Source: Marixanthomonas sp002364245
GTDB lineage: Bacteria > Bacteroidota > Bacteroidia > Flavobacteriales > Flavobacteriaceae
Direction of reading: 5' to 3'
NCBI GenBank assembly: GCA_963973455.1
Contig: CAXAZF010000005.1
Location: forward strand, 124,001-188,000
Length of the DNA: 64,000 bases
Part shown: positions 34,927 to 42,338 of the stretch, piece by piece
How positions within the stretch are numbered: the stretch's first letter is position 1
Layout: each line of letters opens with the position of its first letter
Position numbers and translations under genes: made by a program
Notes under the pieces: model-generated
Told to the model about the DNA's origin: nothing
Database searches by the model: none
What the model saw: only the letters and a program-made list of their open reading frames with translations

Positions 34927-35913
34927 TTATTGTAAATTATTCCAATACCAATCCACAGCTTCTTGTAAACCTTCTTTAAATATATGGGTGGGTTGATAGT
35001 TTAAGTTTTGTTTTGCTTTATCAGTGGATGCTAATGAATGCGGGATATCTCCTTTTCTGTTAGGGCCATGTTTTATTTCTATTTCTGCAATTTTAGAATC
35101 GTAAGCAGATAAATAAGTGCGTAAATCTTCCGCCATAGATTTAATAGTAGTTCTGTCTCCTACAGCAGTATTATATACTTCATTCAAAGCTTTTTGATTA
35201 TCGGTTGTAATGGCCAATAAATTCATTTGCACGACATTGTCTATGTACGTAAAATCACGTGAAAAAGTTCCGTCCCCATTAATAGTAGGGCTTTCATGAT
35301 TCATAAACTGAATAACAAACTTCGGTATAACTGCCGCATAAACACCATTTGGGTCTTGCCTTCTTCCAAAAACATTAAAATAACGTAACCCGATTGTATC
35401 TAAATTGTACGTTCGTTTAAAATTATCAGCGTATAGTTCATTTACATACTTTGTAATGGCATAGGGCGACAACGGTTTTCCGATAACCTCTTCTACTTTC
35501 GGAAGATTTTCAGAATCTCCATATGTAGAAGAACTGGCTGCATATACAAAACGCTTTACCTTATTATCACGAGCCGCGACAAGCATATTTAAAAAGCCAG
35601 ATACATTCACATCATTACTAGTAATAGGATCTTCTATAGAGCGAGGAACAGAACCTAATGCTGCTTGATGCAATATAAAATCAACGTTTTTACCTGCTTC
35701 TTGACACGTTTTCAAGTCTCTTATGTCTCCCTCGATAAGGGTAAACTTTTCTGAAGAAAGAAAAGGCGCAATGTTTTTTTTATGACCAGTTGCAAAATTA
35801 TCTAAACAGATAACAGTACTTCCAATTTTTAATAGTGCTTCACATAGGTTCGAGCCTATGAATCCGGCACCTCCTGTAACTAAAACTTTTTTGTTTTGAA
35901 GGGAACTAAACAT
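34927..35913 (-). CDS. tviC: UDP-N-acetylhexosamine 4-epimerase, TviC/WbpP type
   Basis: SDR-family epimerase of 328 residues acting on UDP-GlcNAc/UDP-GalNAc or their uronic acids. Visible are LVTGGAGFIGSNLCEALL (11-28), HQAALGSVPRSIEDP, YAASSSTYGDSENLPK and the catalytic SPYAITKYVNELYA, with the later RYFNVFGRRQDPNG. The HQAALGSVPRS stretch is characteristic of WbpP/TviC rather than GalE. It is the first gene of the - strand capsule operon; a possible -7 box lies 55 bp upstream. It pairs with the TviB-type dehydrogenase 5 bp downstream. Confidence 0.88.
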   Translation of the reverse strand: MFSSLQNKKVLVTGGAGFIGSNLCEALLKIGSTVICLDNFATGHKKNIAPFLSSEKFTLIEGDIRDLKTCQEAGKNVDFILHQAALGSVPRSIEDPITSNDVNVSGFLNMLVAARDNKVKRFVYAASSSTYGDSENLPKVEEVIGKPLSPYAITKYVNELYADNFKRTYNLDTIGLRYFNVFGRRQDPNGVYAAVIPKFVIQFMNHESPTINGDGTFSRDFTYIDNVVQMNLLAITTDNQKALNEVYNTAVGDRTTIKSMAEDLRTYLSAYDSKIAEIEIKHGPNRKGDIPHSLASTDKAKQNLNYQPTHIFKEGLQEAVDWYWNNLQ

Positions 35914-35967
35914 GTAGGTTGTTATTTATTAATATACTTTGGGGAGAAAGTATTTTTTAATTTTTTG

Positions 35968-35975
35968 CAAATATA
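35968..35975 (-). promoter_or_regulatory. Predicted -7 promoter box of the capsule operon
   Basis: Reads TATATTTG on the - strand (consensus TAnnTTTG) 55 bp before the TviC-like start. No TTG lies at the -33 distance, so the call is tentative. It would drive the long operon running down towards 21017. Confidence 0.35.
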
Positions 35976-36027
35976 CAACTCATTTGTTGGTAATAACTTT
36001 ATTTATAAGATATTCTTATAATTTGGG

Positions 36028-36159
36028 TCATTTTTTTCTGAATAAAATACCTAGCGGTAGCCACAGAAAAATAAAGAGATACCACCCGGTAATAAGTCCG
36101 ATTATGGTGATTAGTACTCCGATACTGATTAAAACCAATTGTAGTTTAGTGAGTTTCAT
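36028..36159 (-). CDS. Small two-helix membrane protein, unknown function
   Basis: A 43-residue reading frame starting MKLTKLQLVLISIGVLITII and ending LPLGILFRKK, with two hydrophobic segments separated by GLITGWYLF. A longer in-frame start at 36213 would run through the lysA terminator hairpin, so the ATG at 36159 is preferred. The basic ends suggest both termini face the cytoplasm. It lies between the lysA terminator and the capsule operon promoter region, and no own promoter is evident. Small size makes the call uncertain, but composition and topology look protein-like. Confidence 0.5.
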   Translation of the reverse strand: MKLTKLQLVLISIGVLITIIGLITGWYLFIFLWLPLGILFRKK

Positions 36160-36173
36160 ATTCTGAAAAATAA

Positions 36174-36197
36174 TAAAAAAGCCCCAACTAAGGGGCT
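36174..36197 (-). terminator. Rho-independent terminator of lysA
   Basis: On the - strand AGCCCC, a 6-base loop and GGGGCT form a stem (36180-36197) followed by TTTTTT. It begins 6 bp after the lysA stop codon. Confidence 0.85.
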
Positions 36198-36202
36198 GAT
36201 TA

Positions 36203-37408
36203 CTATAATTCAATTACCTGTTGGTTGGAAAGTATGTCTTCAAACGTTTCCCGTTTTCTAATCAAATGTGCTTTTCCTTTATACCAAAGTACTTCGGCTG
36301 GGCGATATCGTGAATTGTAGTTGCTCGCCATAGAAAAACAATAAGCTCCGGCATTACCAAACGACAAAATATCGCCTTCACGAATTTCAGAAATACGTCG
36401 GTTGTTGGCAAATGTATCGGTTTCACATATATACCCTACAACACTATAAAACCGCTGTTTCCCTTTAGGGTTCGATACATTTTCAATTTCATGCTGCGAT
36501 CCGTATAACATCGGTCGTATTAAATGATTAAACCCGCTATCTACTTGCGCAAAAACAGTGGAAGTAGTTTGCTTAACAACATTTACCTGTACTAAAAACT
36601 TACCGGCTTCACTTACCAAGAATTTACCGGGTTCAAAGGCTAAGGTCAATTCCTTCCCGTAGTCTTTACAAAACTCATTAAAACGTTTGCTTAGTTTTTT
36701 TCCTAATTCTGAAACATCTGTTTCAATATCATCTTTTTTATAAGGAACTTTAAATCCGCTTCCAAAGTCAATAAACTCTAAATTTTTGAAGTGTTTTGCG
36801 GTTTCAAATAAAATTTCAGCAGCATATAAAAACACTTCAATATCCAAAATATCACTACCCGTGTGCATGTGGATACCGTTAATGGTCATACCTGTATTTT
36901 CAACAATACGTTCCATCAAGGGCAATTGATGAATCGAAATGCCAAATTTACTATCTATATGACCCACAGAAATATTGGTATTTCCCCCTGCCATAACGTG
37001 AGGATTAATACGAATACACACCGGGATAGTTGGATGCTTCGTCCCAAATTGCTCTAAAATGGAAAGATTGTCAATATTGATTTGCACGCCCAATTTTGCG
37101 GCAATTTCAATTTCCTCTAATGAAACTCCGTTTGGGGTGTAAATAATATTCTTAGGGTCTACACCAGCTTCAATACCCAAACGCACTTCTTGAATAGAAA
37201 CGGTGTCCAAACCACTGCCTAACGAACTAAGCAGTTTTAAAACTGAAATATTAGACAACGCCTTTACAGCATAATGAATCTTAACCTTCTTCACCTGTTT
37301 AAAAGAGTTTGTCAATGTTTTATACTGTTTTTTTATAGTATCAGCATCATATACATAAACGGGGCTTCCAAACTCTTGCGCTACGGCTAAAAGGTCTTGA
37401 TTTGTCAT
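36203..37408 (-). CDS. lysA: Diaminopimelate decarboxylase (LysA)
   Basis: PLP enzyme converting meso-diaminopimelate to L-lysine, the last step of lysine synthesis. The 401-residue protein has the Schiff-base Lys49 in KIHYAVKALSN, the substrate and phosphate-binding GIHMHTGSDILD and FIDFGSGFKVPY, FEPGKFLVSEAG and, near the C-terminus, GYICETDTFANNR and FGNAGAYCFSMASNYNSRYR, in alanine-racemase-fold order. A clear terminator follows. The upstream region holds a 22-bp direct repeat and is shared with a divergent aminotransferase gene. Confidence 0.95.
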   Translation of the reverse strand: MTNQDLLAVAQEFGSPVYVYDADTIKKQYKTLTNSFKQVKKVKIHYAVKALSNISVLKLLSSLGSGLDTVSIQEVRLGIEAGVDPKNIIYTPNGVSLEEIEIAAKLGVQINIDNLSILEQFGTKHPTIPVCIRINPHVMAGGNTNISVGHIDSKFGISIHQLPLMERIVENTGMTINGIHMHTGSDILDIEVFLYAAEILFETAKHFKNLEFIDFGSGFKVPYKKDDIETDVSELGKKLSKRFNEFCKDYGKELTLAFEPGKFLVSEAGKFLVQVNVVKQTTSTVFAQVDSGFNHLIRPMLYGSQHEIENVSNPKGKQRFYSVVGYICETDTFANNRRISEIREGDILSFGNAGAYCFSMASNYNSRYRPAEVLWYKGKAHLIRKRETFEDILSNQQVIEL

Positions 37409-37565
37409 AATCTTAGTTTTAAAAAATTAAAGGTTAAAAAAGTTGCTAAAATTAATAGGAATAAGCGAGTTAACTACTAATAAAATGGTAAAATTTAAAA
37501 GGGAATACATCTCATAGCACCTTAATAGTTTTTTCAGGGAGGGGCATACGGTTAGATTAGGTATA

Positions 37566-37610
37566 GATGCTCCATAGATAATGTATGGATACTCCTTAGA
37601 TAGTGTATGG
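37566..37610. repeat. 22-bp direct repeat, two copies
   Basis: Copy 1 starts GATGCTCCATAGATAATG, copy 2 starts GATACTCCTTAGATAGTG; both end TATG. They differ at three of 22 positions and abut with no spacer. The position, about 80 bp upstream of the -33 element of the + strand gene, would suit an operator or activator site. Confidence 0.6.
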
Positions 37611-37686
37611 TTTTGTAGGAAGAACAATATTTTTCTTACAATATTATTTTTTTAAATAGGTTGTTTAAACGGGATTGATTTACCTA

Positions 37687-37717
37687 TTGCAACTTCAAAA
37701 GGCAAATCCTACCTTTG
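37687..37717 (+). promoter_or_regulatory. Promoter of the KdnA-like gene
   Basis: TTG at 37687-37689, a 20-bp spacer and TACCTTTG at 37710-37717 match the Bacteroidota -33/-7 promoter consensus. The start codon follows 22 bp after the -7 box. Confidence 0.7.
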
Positions 37718-37739
37718 TTGGTAACATAAAAAACAAACT

Positions 37740-38933
37740 ATGCCTGGATTTGAAGTATTTGGTGCCGAAGAGCGAAAACAAGTAAATGATGTATTGGAGA
37801 GTGGAGTATTAATGCGCTACGGTTTTGATGGAATGCGAAATGGACATTGGAAAGCAAAACAATTAGAGACGGCTTTTGCTGAACAGATGCAAAGCGCACA
37901 TTGTCAATTAGTCTCTAGCGGAACCTCTGCTTTAACGGTAGCATTAGCTTCAGCAGGAGTAGGGGCAGGGGACGAAGTGATTATGCCCACCTTTACGTTT
38001 GTTGCTAGTTTTGAATCAATAATGATGCTAGGGGCTGTTCCCGTATTGGTAGATATTGATGATACACTAACATTAGATCCAAAAGCTGTAGAAAATGCTA
38101 TAACTTCAAAAACAAAATGTATCATGCCAGTGCATATGTGTGGTTCTATGGCAGATTTAAAAGCATTAAAGCAATTATGTGACAAACATAACCTTTTACT
38201 CTTAGAAGATGCCTGTCAGGCCATTGGCGGAACTTTTGAAGGAAAACCATTAGGTAGTTATGGTGATTTAGGCTGTTTTTCGTTCGACTTTGTAAAAACG
38301 ATTACCTGTGGCGAAGGTGGTGCCGTTATTACAAATTCTGAGAAATATGCTGTGAATGCCGATCAATATCAAGATCACGGTCACGATCACTTAGGAACTG
38401 ATCGCGGTGCCGAGACGCATCCACATTTAGGCTATAACTTTCGTATTTCTGAATTAAATGCTGCTGTAGGGATTGCTCAATTAGATAAGTTAGATTCTAT
38501 TCTTGCGGCTCAAAAAAGGAATTACACTATTATCCGTGAGGTATTGGAAACAATTGAAGGAGTAACCTTTAGACGTGTTCCGGAAGGTGGGGAAGAAAAC
38601 TATTCCTTTTTAAACTTCTTTTTACCTTCAGAAGAATTAGCCACAAAAGCACACAAAGCGTTGTCTGAAAGTGAGGTAGAGGCTTGTTTTTACTGGTACA
38701 CTAATAACTGGCATTATATAAACGGTTGGGAACACCTTCGTAACTTAAAATCTTTGGCACCACTTTCTTCTGAAATTAAAAAACAAATACAAGATTTAAA
38801 CAATACCGACTTTTCAAAAAGTGATGCGTGGATGAGCCGTACAGTTTCTTCTCTAATAAAAATAGGTTGGACGGAAGCTGAAGTTAAAAAGAGGGCAGAG
38901 GCTATGAAGAAAGCTATTTTATCTGTGCTTTAG
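37740..38933 (+). CDS. kdnA: DegT/DnrJ/EryC1 aminotransferase, KdnA-like
   Basis: PLP-dependent sugar aminotransferase of 397 residues. MPGFEVFGAEERKQV at the N-terminus, GVLMRYGFDGMRNGHWKAKQ (22-41), SSGTSALTVALASAG, LLEDACQAIGGTFEG and Lys186 in SFDFVKTITCGEGGAV resemble KdnA, which makes 8-amino-8-deoxy-Kdo for lipopolysaccharide in Shewanella. The partner oxidase KdnB is not encoded next to it, so the assignment rests on recall of the N-terminal pattern. It has its own promoter and is separate from the capsule operon. Its stop codon interlocks with that of ribB (38930-38933). Confidence 0.65.
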   Translation: MPGFEVFGAEERKQVNDVLESGVLMRYGFDGMRNGHWKAKQLETAFAEQMQSAHCQLVSSGTSALTVALASAGVGAGDEVIMPTFTFVASFESIMMLGAVPVLVDIDDTLTLDPKAVENAITSKTKCIMPVHMCGSMADLKALKQLCDKHNLLLLEDACQAIGGTFEGKPLGSYGDLGCFSFDFVKTITCGEGGAVITNSEKYAVNADQYQDHGHDHLGTDRGAETHPHLGYNFRISELNAAVGIAQLDKLDSILAAQKRNYTIIREVLETIEGVTFRRVPEGGEENYSFLNFFLPSEELATKAHKALSESEVEACFYWYTNNWHYINGWEHLRNLKSLAPLSSEIKKQIQDLNNTDFSKSDAWMSRTVSSLIKIGWTEAEVKKRAEAMKKAILSVL

Positions 38934-40078
38934 TAATTAACGTATTCTATAATTTCCAGACCATAACCAATCATACCAACACGTTTGGTTTGTTCACTGT
39001 TCGAAATTAAGCGTAGTTTGTGAATTCCTAAATCGTGTAAAATTTGGGCACCAATACCAAAATCTTTGTTATCCATTTTAATGCGTGGCGCTTTTGAAAC
39101 GTCGTCACCACTTTGATTATCTTTTAATTCTTTTAAACGGTTTAACAGATTAAGCGATTGACTTTGCTGATTTATAAAAACGATGGCGCCTTTATCTTCA
39201 TTATTGATGACATTAAACATATCATCTAATTTCTTTTCGGCATTATTAGTTAAAGCCGCCAATATATCACTGTTTACCAAAGTAGCATTTACACGCACGG
39301 GAACAGGTTCGTTTTCTTTCCAATGACCTTTTGTAAGTGCTATATGAACTTGTTCATTAGTAGTTTGTTTATAAGCTCTGAGCCTAAATTTTCCAAACTT
39401 GGTATTAATATCAAAATCTTCCTTTTTTTCAATCAAGGAGTCGTGTTCCATTCGATAAGCAATAAGATCTTCTATCGAAACGAGTTTCAAATCAAATTTT
39501 TGAGCCACTTCTACTAAATGAGGAAGACGCGCCATAGTCCCATCTTCGTTCATGATTTCTACAATAACGCCAGCGGGTTTTAAACCAGCTAAACGAGCAA
39601 AATCAATAGCTGCTTCGGTATGTCCGGTTCTACGTAATACACCACCATCCTTAGCTTTTAATGGAAAAATATGTCCCGGACGGCTTAAATCGTGTGGCTT
39701 AGTGTCTTTTGAAATTAACGCATTAATAGTTTTGGCCCGGTCGCTTGCTGAAATACCGGTAGTAACCCCTCTTCCTTTTAAATCTACTGAAATTGTAAAA
39801 GCTGTTTCCAGAGGGTCGGTGTTATTACCGACCATCATATCCAATTGCAATTCTTTACAGCGTGACTCAGTGATAGGAGCACAGATAAGACCACGACCGT
39901 GCTTTGCCATAAAGTTTATGATTTCCGGAGTAATTTTATCGGCAGCGGCCATAAAATCGCCTTCATTTTCGCGATCCTTATCGTCCACCACGATGATTAC
40001 TTTCCCATTTTTTATATCAGCAATGGCTTCTTCAATAGTATTTAGTTGAATTGCAGTTTCTTTTTCTGTAGGAATCAT
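38930..40078 (-). CDS. ribB: 3,4-dihydroxy-2-butanone 4-phosphate synthase with degenerate GTP cyclohydrolase II domain
   Basis: The N-terminal half (about 1-205) makes 3,4-dihydroxy-2-butanone 4-phosphate from ribulose 5-phosphate for riboflavin synthesis: VVDDKDRENEGDFMAAA (31-47), FMAKHGRGLICAPI and RPGHIFPLKAKDGGVLRRTG with the catalytic residues. The C-terminal half has the place and length of GTP cyclohydrolase II but no Cys zinc motif: where GECLTGD and SLRCDCG are expected there is WKENEPVPVRVNATLVNSD. So only RibB activity is expected, and a separate RibA must exist. The -7 box TATCTTTG lies 19 bp upstream of the ATG. The 3' end overlaps the convergent gene by 4 bp. Confidence 0.9.
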   Translation of the reverse strand: MIPTEKETAIQLNTIEEAIADIKNGKVIIVVDDKDRENEGDFMAAADKITPEIINFMAKHGRGLICAPITESRCKELQLDMMVGNNTDPLETAFTISVDLKGRGVTTGISASDRAKTINALISKDTKPHDLSRPGHIFPLKAKDGGVLRRTGHTEAAIDFARLAGLKPAGVIVEIMNEDGTMARLPHLVEVAQKFDLKLVSIEDLIAYRMEHDSLIEKKEDFDINTKFGKFRLRAYKQTTNEQVHIALTKGHWKENEPVPVRVNATLVNSDILAALTNNAEKKLDDMFNVINNEDKGAIVFINQQSQSLNLLNRLKELKDNQSGDDVSKAPRIKMDNKDFGIGAQILHDLGIHKLRLISNSEQTKRVGMIGYGLEIIEYVNY

Positions 40079-40096
40079 AGCGTTTAATTATGGGTA

Positions 40097-40104
40097 CAAA
40101 GATA
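40097..40104 (-). promoter_or_regulatory. Predicted -7 promoter box of ribB
   Basis: Reads TATCTTTG on the - strand, a full match to TAnnTTTG, 19 bp before the start codon. No matching -33 TTG is seen. Confidence 0.5.
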
Positions 40105-40162
40105 CGTAATGCGAGCTAAATGAAAGAAGTTTATAGAACGACAGTTTTAAAATAATAAGGAG

Positions 40163-41614
40163 TTACTCTTCTTTCTCCTCTTTCTTTTTAAAAGGCTTCC
40201 CAATACGTTGTAAAAACGAATCAATATCTACAATACCTTGATCTGTAGTCGCTCTATACGTAAGCCAGATGCTCAATGGGAGCATAATGGCAGTACTAAG
40301 CCAGGTTGCTATAAATGGATGCATAGTACCATCTTCTGCACTATTTTTGGCAAAAATACCTATAAAATGATAGGTTAAAAACAGAAGTACAGCAACGACC
40401 ATGGGCAGACCCATTCCTCCTTTTCTAATGATAGCACCTAAGGGGGCTCCTACAAAAAAGAGAATGACACAAGCTACACCCAATACATATTTTTCGTGAA
40501 AGGCAATCTCGAATTTATTGAGCCGTTTTGATTTTACAAAAAAGTCTCTCTTTTTGGCTTCTACAGATTGTATTGTTCCTCGAGTATTGTTAATGGCAAG
40601 ATCTAATACACGTACCTTTTCGTCTGTACTAAAAATGTCTAAAATACTGTTCACCGTATCGGTGTCTATTTCTTTTTTTTCAATAGGTCTATAGTAAGAA
40701 CTGAATTTTGACATTCCACTTCTGAAAAACATATTATTTGAAAAAGATTTCACATCGTTATTATAGTCCCCTGATAACGAATCTATTTCCACGACTAGTT
40801 CGCCGGTAGTGTACATGTTTTCATTGCTGTAATTGTTGTCTTTATCAAAATCTGCATTGTTGAATTCGGTAAGGTCAATATTTATAGTGTATTCCTTAAA
40901 CTCACTTTTGGCAAAAGGCTCCCTTTTTTGGTCTTGAACATCGTTTACCTGGACATCTTCATAATAATTACCATCATTTAAAATAAGGGATAGGGTATTG
41001 CTGCCCTCTTCACTGGCAAGTTCTCCATTATCGGCAATGATTACAGTATAATTTCCGTTGGGTTTGTCATCATTTTTTTTATGAATAACAACATTGTCAA
41101 GAAACTGATCTTGATCTCCACTTTTTTCGGCAACTTTAATGTTGAAATTATCGCCAACTTGGCTAAATTGTCCCTCGGTTATAACCATCGAAGGCTTTGT
41201 TTGTGCAATGTTTCTACGTAAATTCTGCCATTTATATTCTGAATAGGGAATTACGTTATTGGAAAAGAAAAAAGCAGTTACCGATAAAATGGCAATGAAA
41301 ACCATAAGTACACGCATAGCCCGCTGTAACGATATTCCAGTAGATTTCATGGCGGCAAACTCATACTTTTCAGCAAAATTTCCGAAGACCATCAACGAGG
41401 TTACCAAAACCGTTAACGGCAATACTAATGGTATTAACCGTGGGGAAACGTACCATAAAAACTTTAGTACAATCCAGACGTCGAGGTCTTTACCTGCGAG
41501 CTCAGAAATGTATAACCAAATAGTTTGCAGTACAAAAATGAACATTAAAATAATGAAGACGCTTAAAAACGTCTTCAAATAGGCAGTTAAAATGTATCTG
41601 TCCAGTATCTTCAT
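40163..41614 (-). CDS. LptF/LptG-family permease (YjgP/YjgQ)
   Basis: Inner-membrane subunit of the lipopolysaccharide transport ABC complex, 483 residues. Three helices occur at the N-terminal end (YLKTFLSVFIILMFIFVLQT, LIPLVLPLTVLVTSLMVFG, MVFIAILSVTAFFFSNNVIP), then a large periplasmic domain (about 120-375, rich in Asp and Asn), and C-terminal helices (VLGVACVILFFVGAPLGAII, GLPMVVAVLLFLTYHFIGIF). IILFFVGAPLGAIIRKGGMG is a typical family motif. Sequence does not tell LptF from LptG. It precedes the LolA-like gene in the map but is downstream in transcription, together forming an envelope gene group. Confidence 0.9.
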   Translation of the reverse strand: MKILDRYILTAYLKTFLSVFIILMFIFVLQTIWLYISELAGKDLDVWIVLKFLWYVSPRLIPLVLPLTVLVTSLMVFGNFAEKYEFAAMKSTGISLQRAMRVLMVFIAILSVTAFFFSNNVIPYSEYKWQNLRRNIAQTKPSMVITEGQFSQVGDNFNIKVAEKSGDQDQFLDNVVIHKKNDDKPNGNYTVIIADNGELASEEGSNTLSLILNDGNYYEDVQVNDVQDQKREPFAKSEFKEYTINIDLTEFNNADFDKDNNYSNENMYTTGELVVEIDSLSGDYNNDVKSFSNNMFFRSGMSKFSSYYRPIEKKEIDTDTVNSILDIFSTDEKVRVLDLAINNTRGTIQSVEAKKRDFFVKSKRLNKFEIAFHEKYVLGVACVILFFVGAPLGAIIRKGGMGLPMVVAVLLFLTYHFIGIFAKNSAEDGTMHPFIATWLSTAIMLPLSIWLTYRATTDQGIVDIDSFLQRIGKPFKKKEEKEE

Positions 41615-41621
41615 TTGGCTA

Positions 41622-41629
41622 CAAAAGTA
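41622..41629 (-). promoter_or_regulatory. Possible -7 promoter box before the LptF/G-type gene
   Basis: Reads TACTTTTG on the - strand (TAnnTTTG), only 7 bp before the ATG, so a transcript from it would be nearly leaderless. No -33 TTG is found at normal distance. Confidence 0.35.
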
Positions 41630-41675
41630 ACATAATAAACAGGATTGTGAATGTACTTAATCAAACAAGGTAAAA

Positions 41676-42338
41676 TTAATCAAGCTTGTTTATATAGTAC
41701 CCGTCAGACTCATATTTAGATTCATCAAAACTGAACAATGTTTTTGAAAGCGGTTGATCGGTTTTAAATGAATTAACGGTCAAAGTATATTTAGTGCCGT
41801 TGGCATCAGTCTGGATTAACTTATAGATGTGTTTTGTCTGCACATCAATACCCAATAAAATATCTTTAATTTCAGCATTTGAATCGATAGGCATCAATTT
41901 TACAAACTGAATTTTACGACCTTTTACGTTTTGCGTAACATCCATTTTGTAACGGTACCCATTCTCATAAAACGTAAGCATTTTTGAAGGGGTAATTTGC
42001 TTATCATTTTTAGGGTTGTAGTTTGAAATGGTCACTTCTTCATCTTCAGGAACAATGGTGTAAATCTTTTTACCGTCAAACATACTAGTGGTTCCTAACA
42101 TATTAAGAACATATTTTTCACCTGAAATAGTTACATCGCCACGTGTATCTTGGCTTACATTTTCTTTTGTGTTGTTCAAGTTATACTTGAAATCTATTTT
42201 AATATTATCGTAGCTTTTTGCTTTTGCTGAAACTTCATTCAGCAATTTTTTGGCTTCTTGAGCTTGTACAAAGCTTACAGATATAAAGGCTAAAACTATA
42301 AAAGTTGCTGTTTTCAATTTATGCATCGTTGTTTTCAT
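41676..42338 (-). CDS. lolA: LolA-like outer-membrane lipoprotein carrier protein
   Basis: A periplasmic protein of about 220 residues with a signal peptide (TATFIVLAFISVSFVQAQ; cleavage before EAKKLL). The pattern of amphipathic strands, TRGDVTISGEKYVLNMLGT, FDGKKIYTIVPEDEEVTISN and SKTLFSFDESKYE at the end fit the LolA/LolB-like fold that binds lipid or lipoprotein acyl chains. It overlaps the end of ftsK by 20 bp (ATG at 42338) or 8 bp (second ATG at 42326, giving MHKLKTATF, which looks equally good). The ftsK-lolA-lptF/G order is common in flavobacteria. Confidence 0.85.
   Translation of the reverse strand: MKTTMHKLKTATFIVLAFISVSFVQAQEAKKLLNEVSAKAKSYDNIKIDFKYNLNNTKENVSQDTRGDVTISGEKYVLNMLGTTSMFDGKKIYTIVPEDEEVTISNYNPKNDKQITPSKMLTFYENGYRYKMDVTQNVKGRKIQFVKLMPIDSNAEIKDILLGIDVQTKHIYKLIQTDANGTKYTLTVNSFKTDQPLSKTLFSFDESKYESDGYYINKLD

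Larger units (their letters stand above)
37409..37739. other. Divergent intergenic region lysA / KdnA-like gene
   Basis: These 331 bp separate divergent genes. They contain a good promoter for the + strand gene (37687-37717) and a 22-bp tandem direct repeat (37566-37609). No clear lysA promoter box and no credible ORF were seen. Confidence 0.65.
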
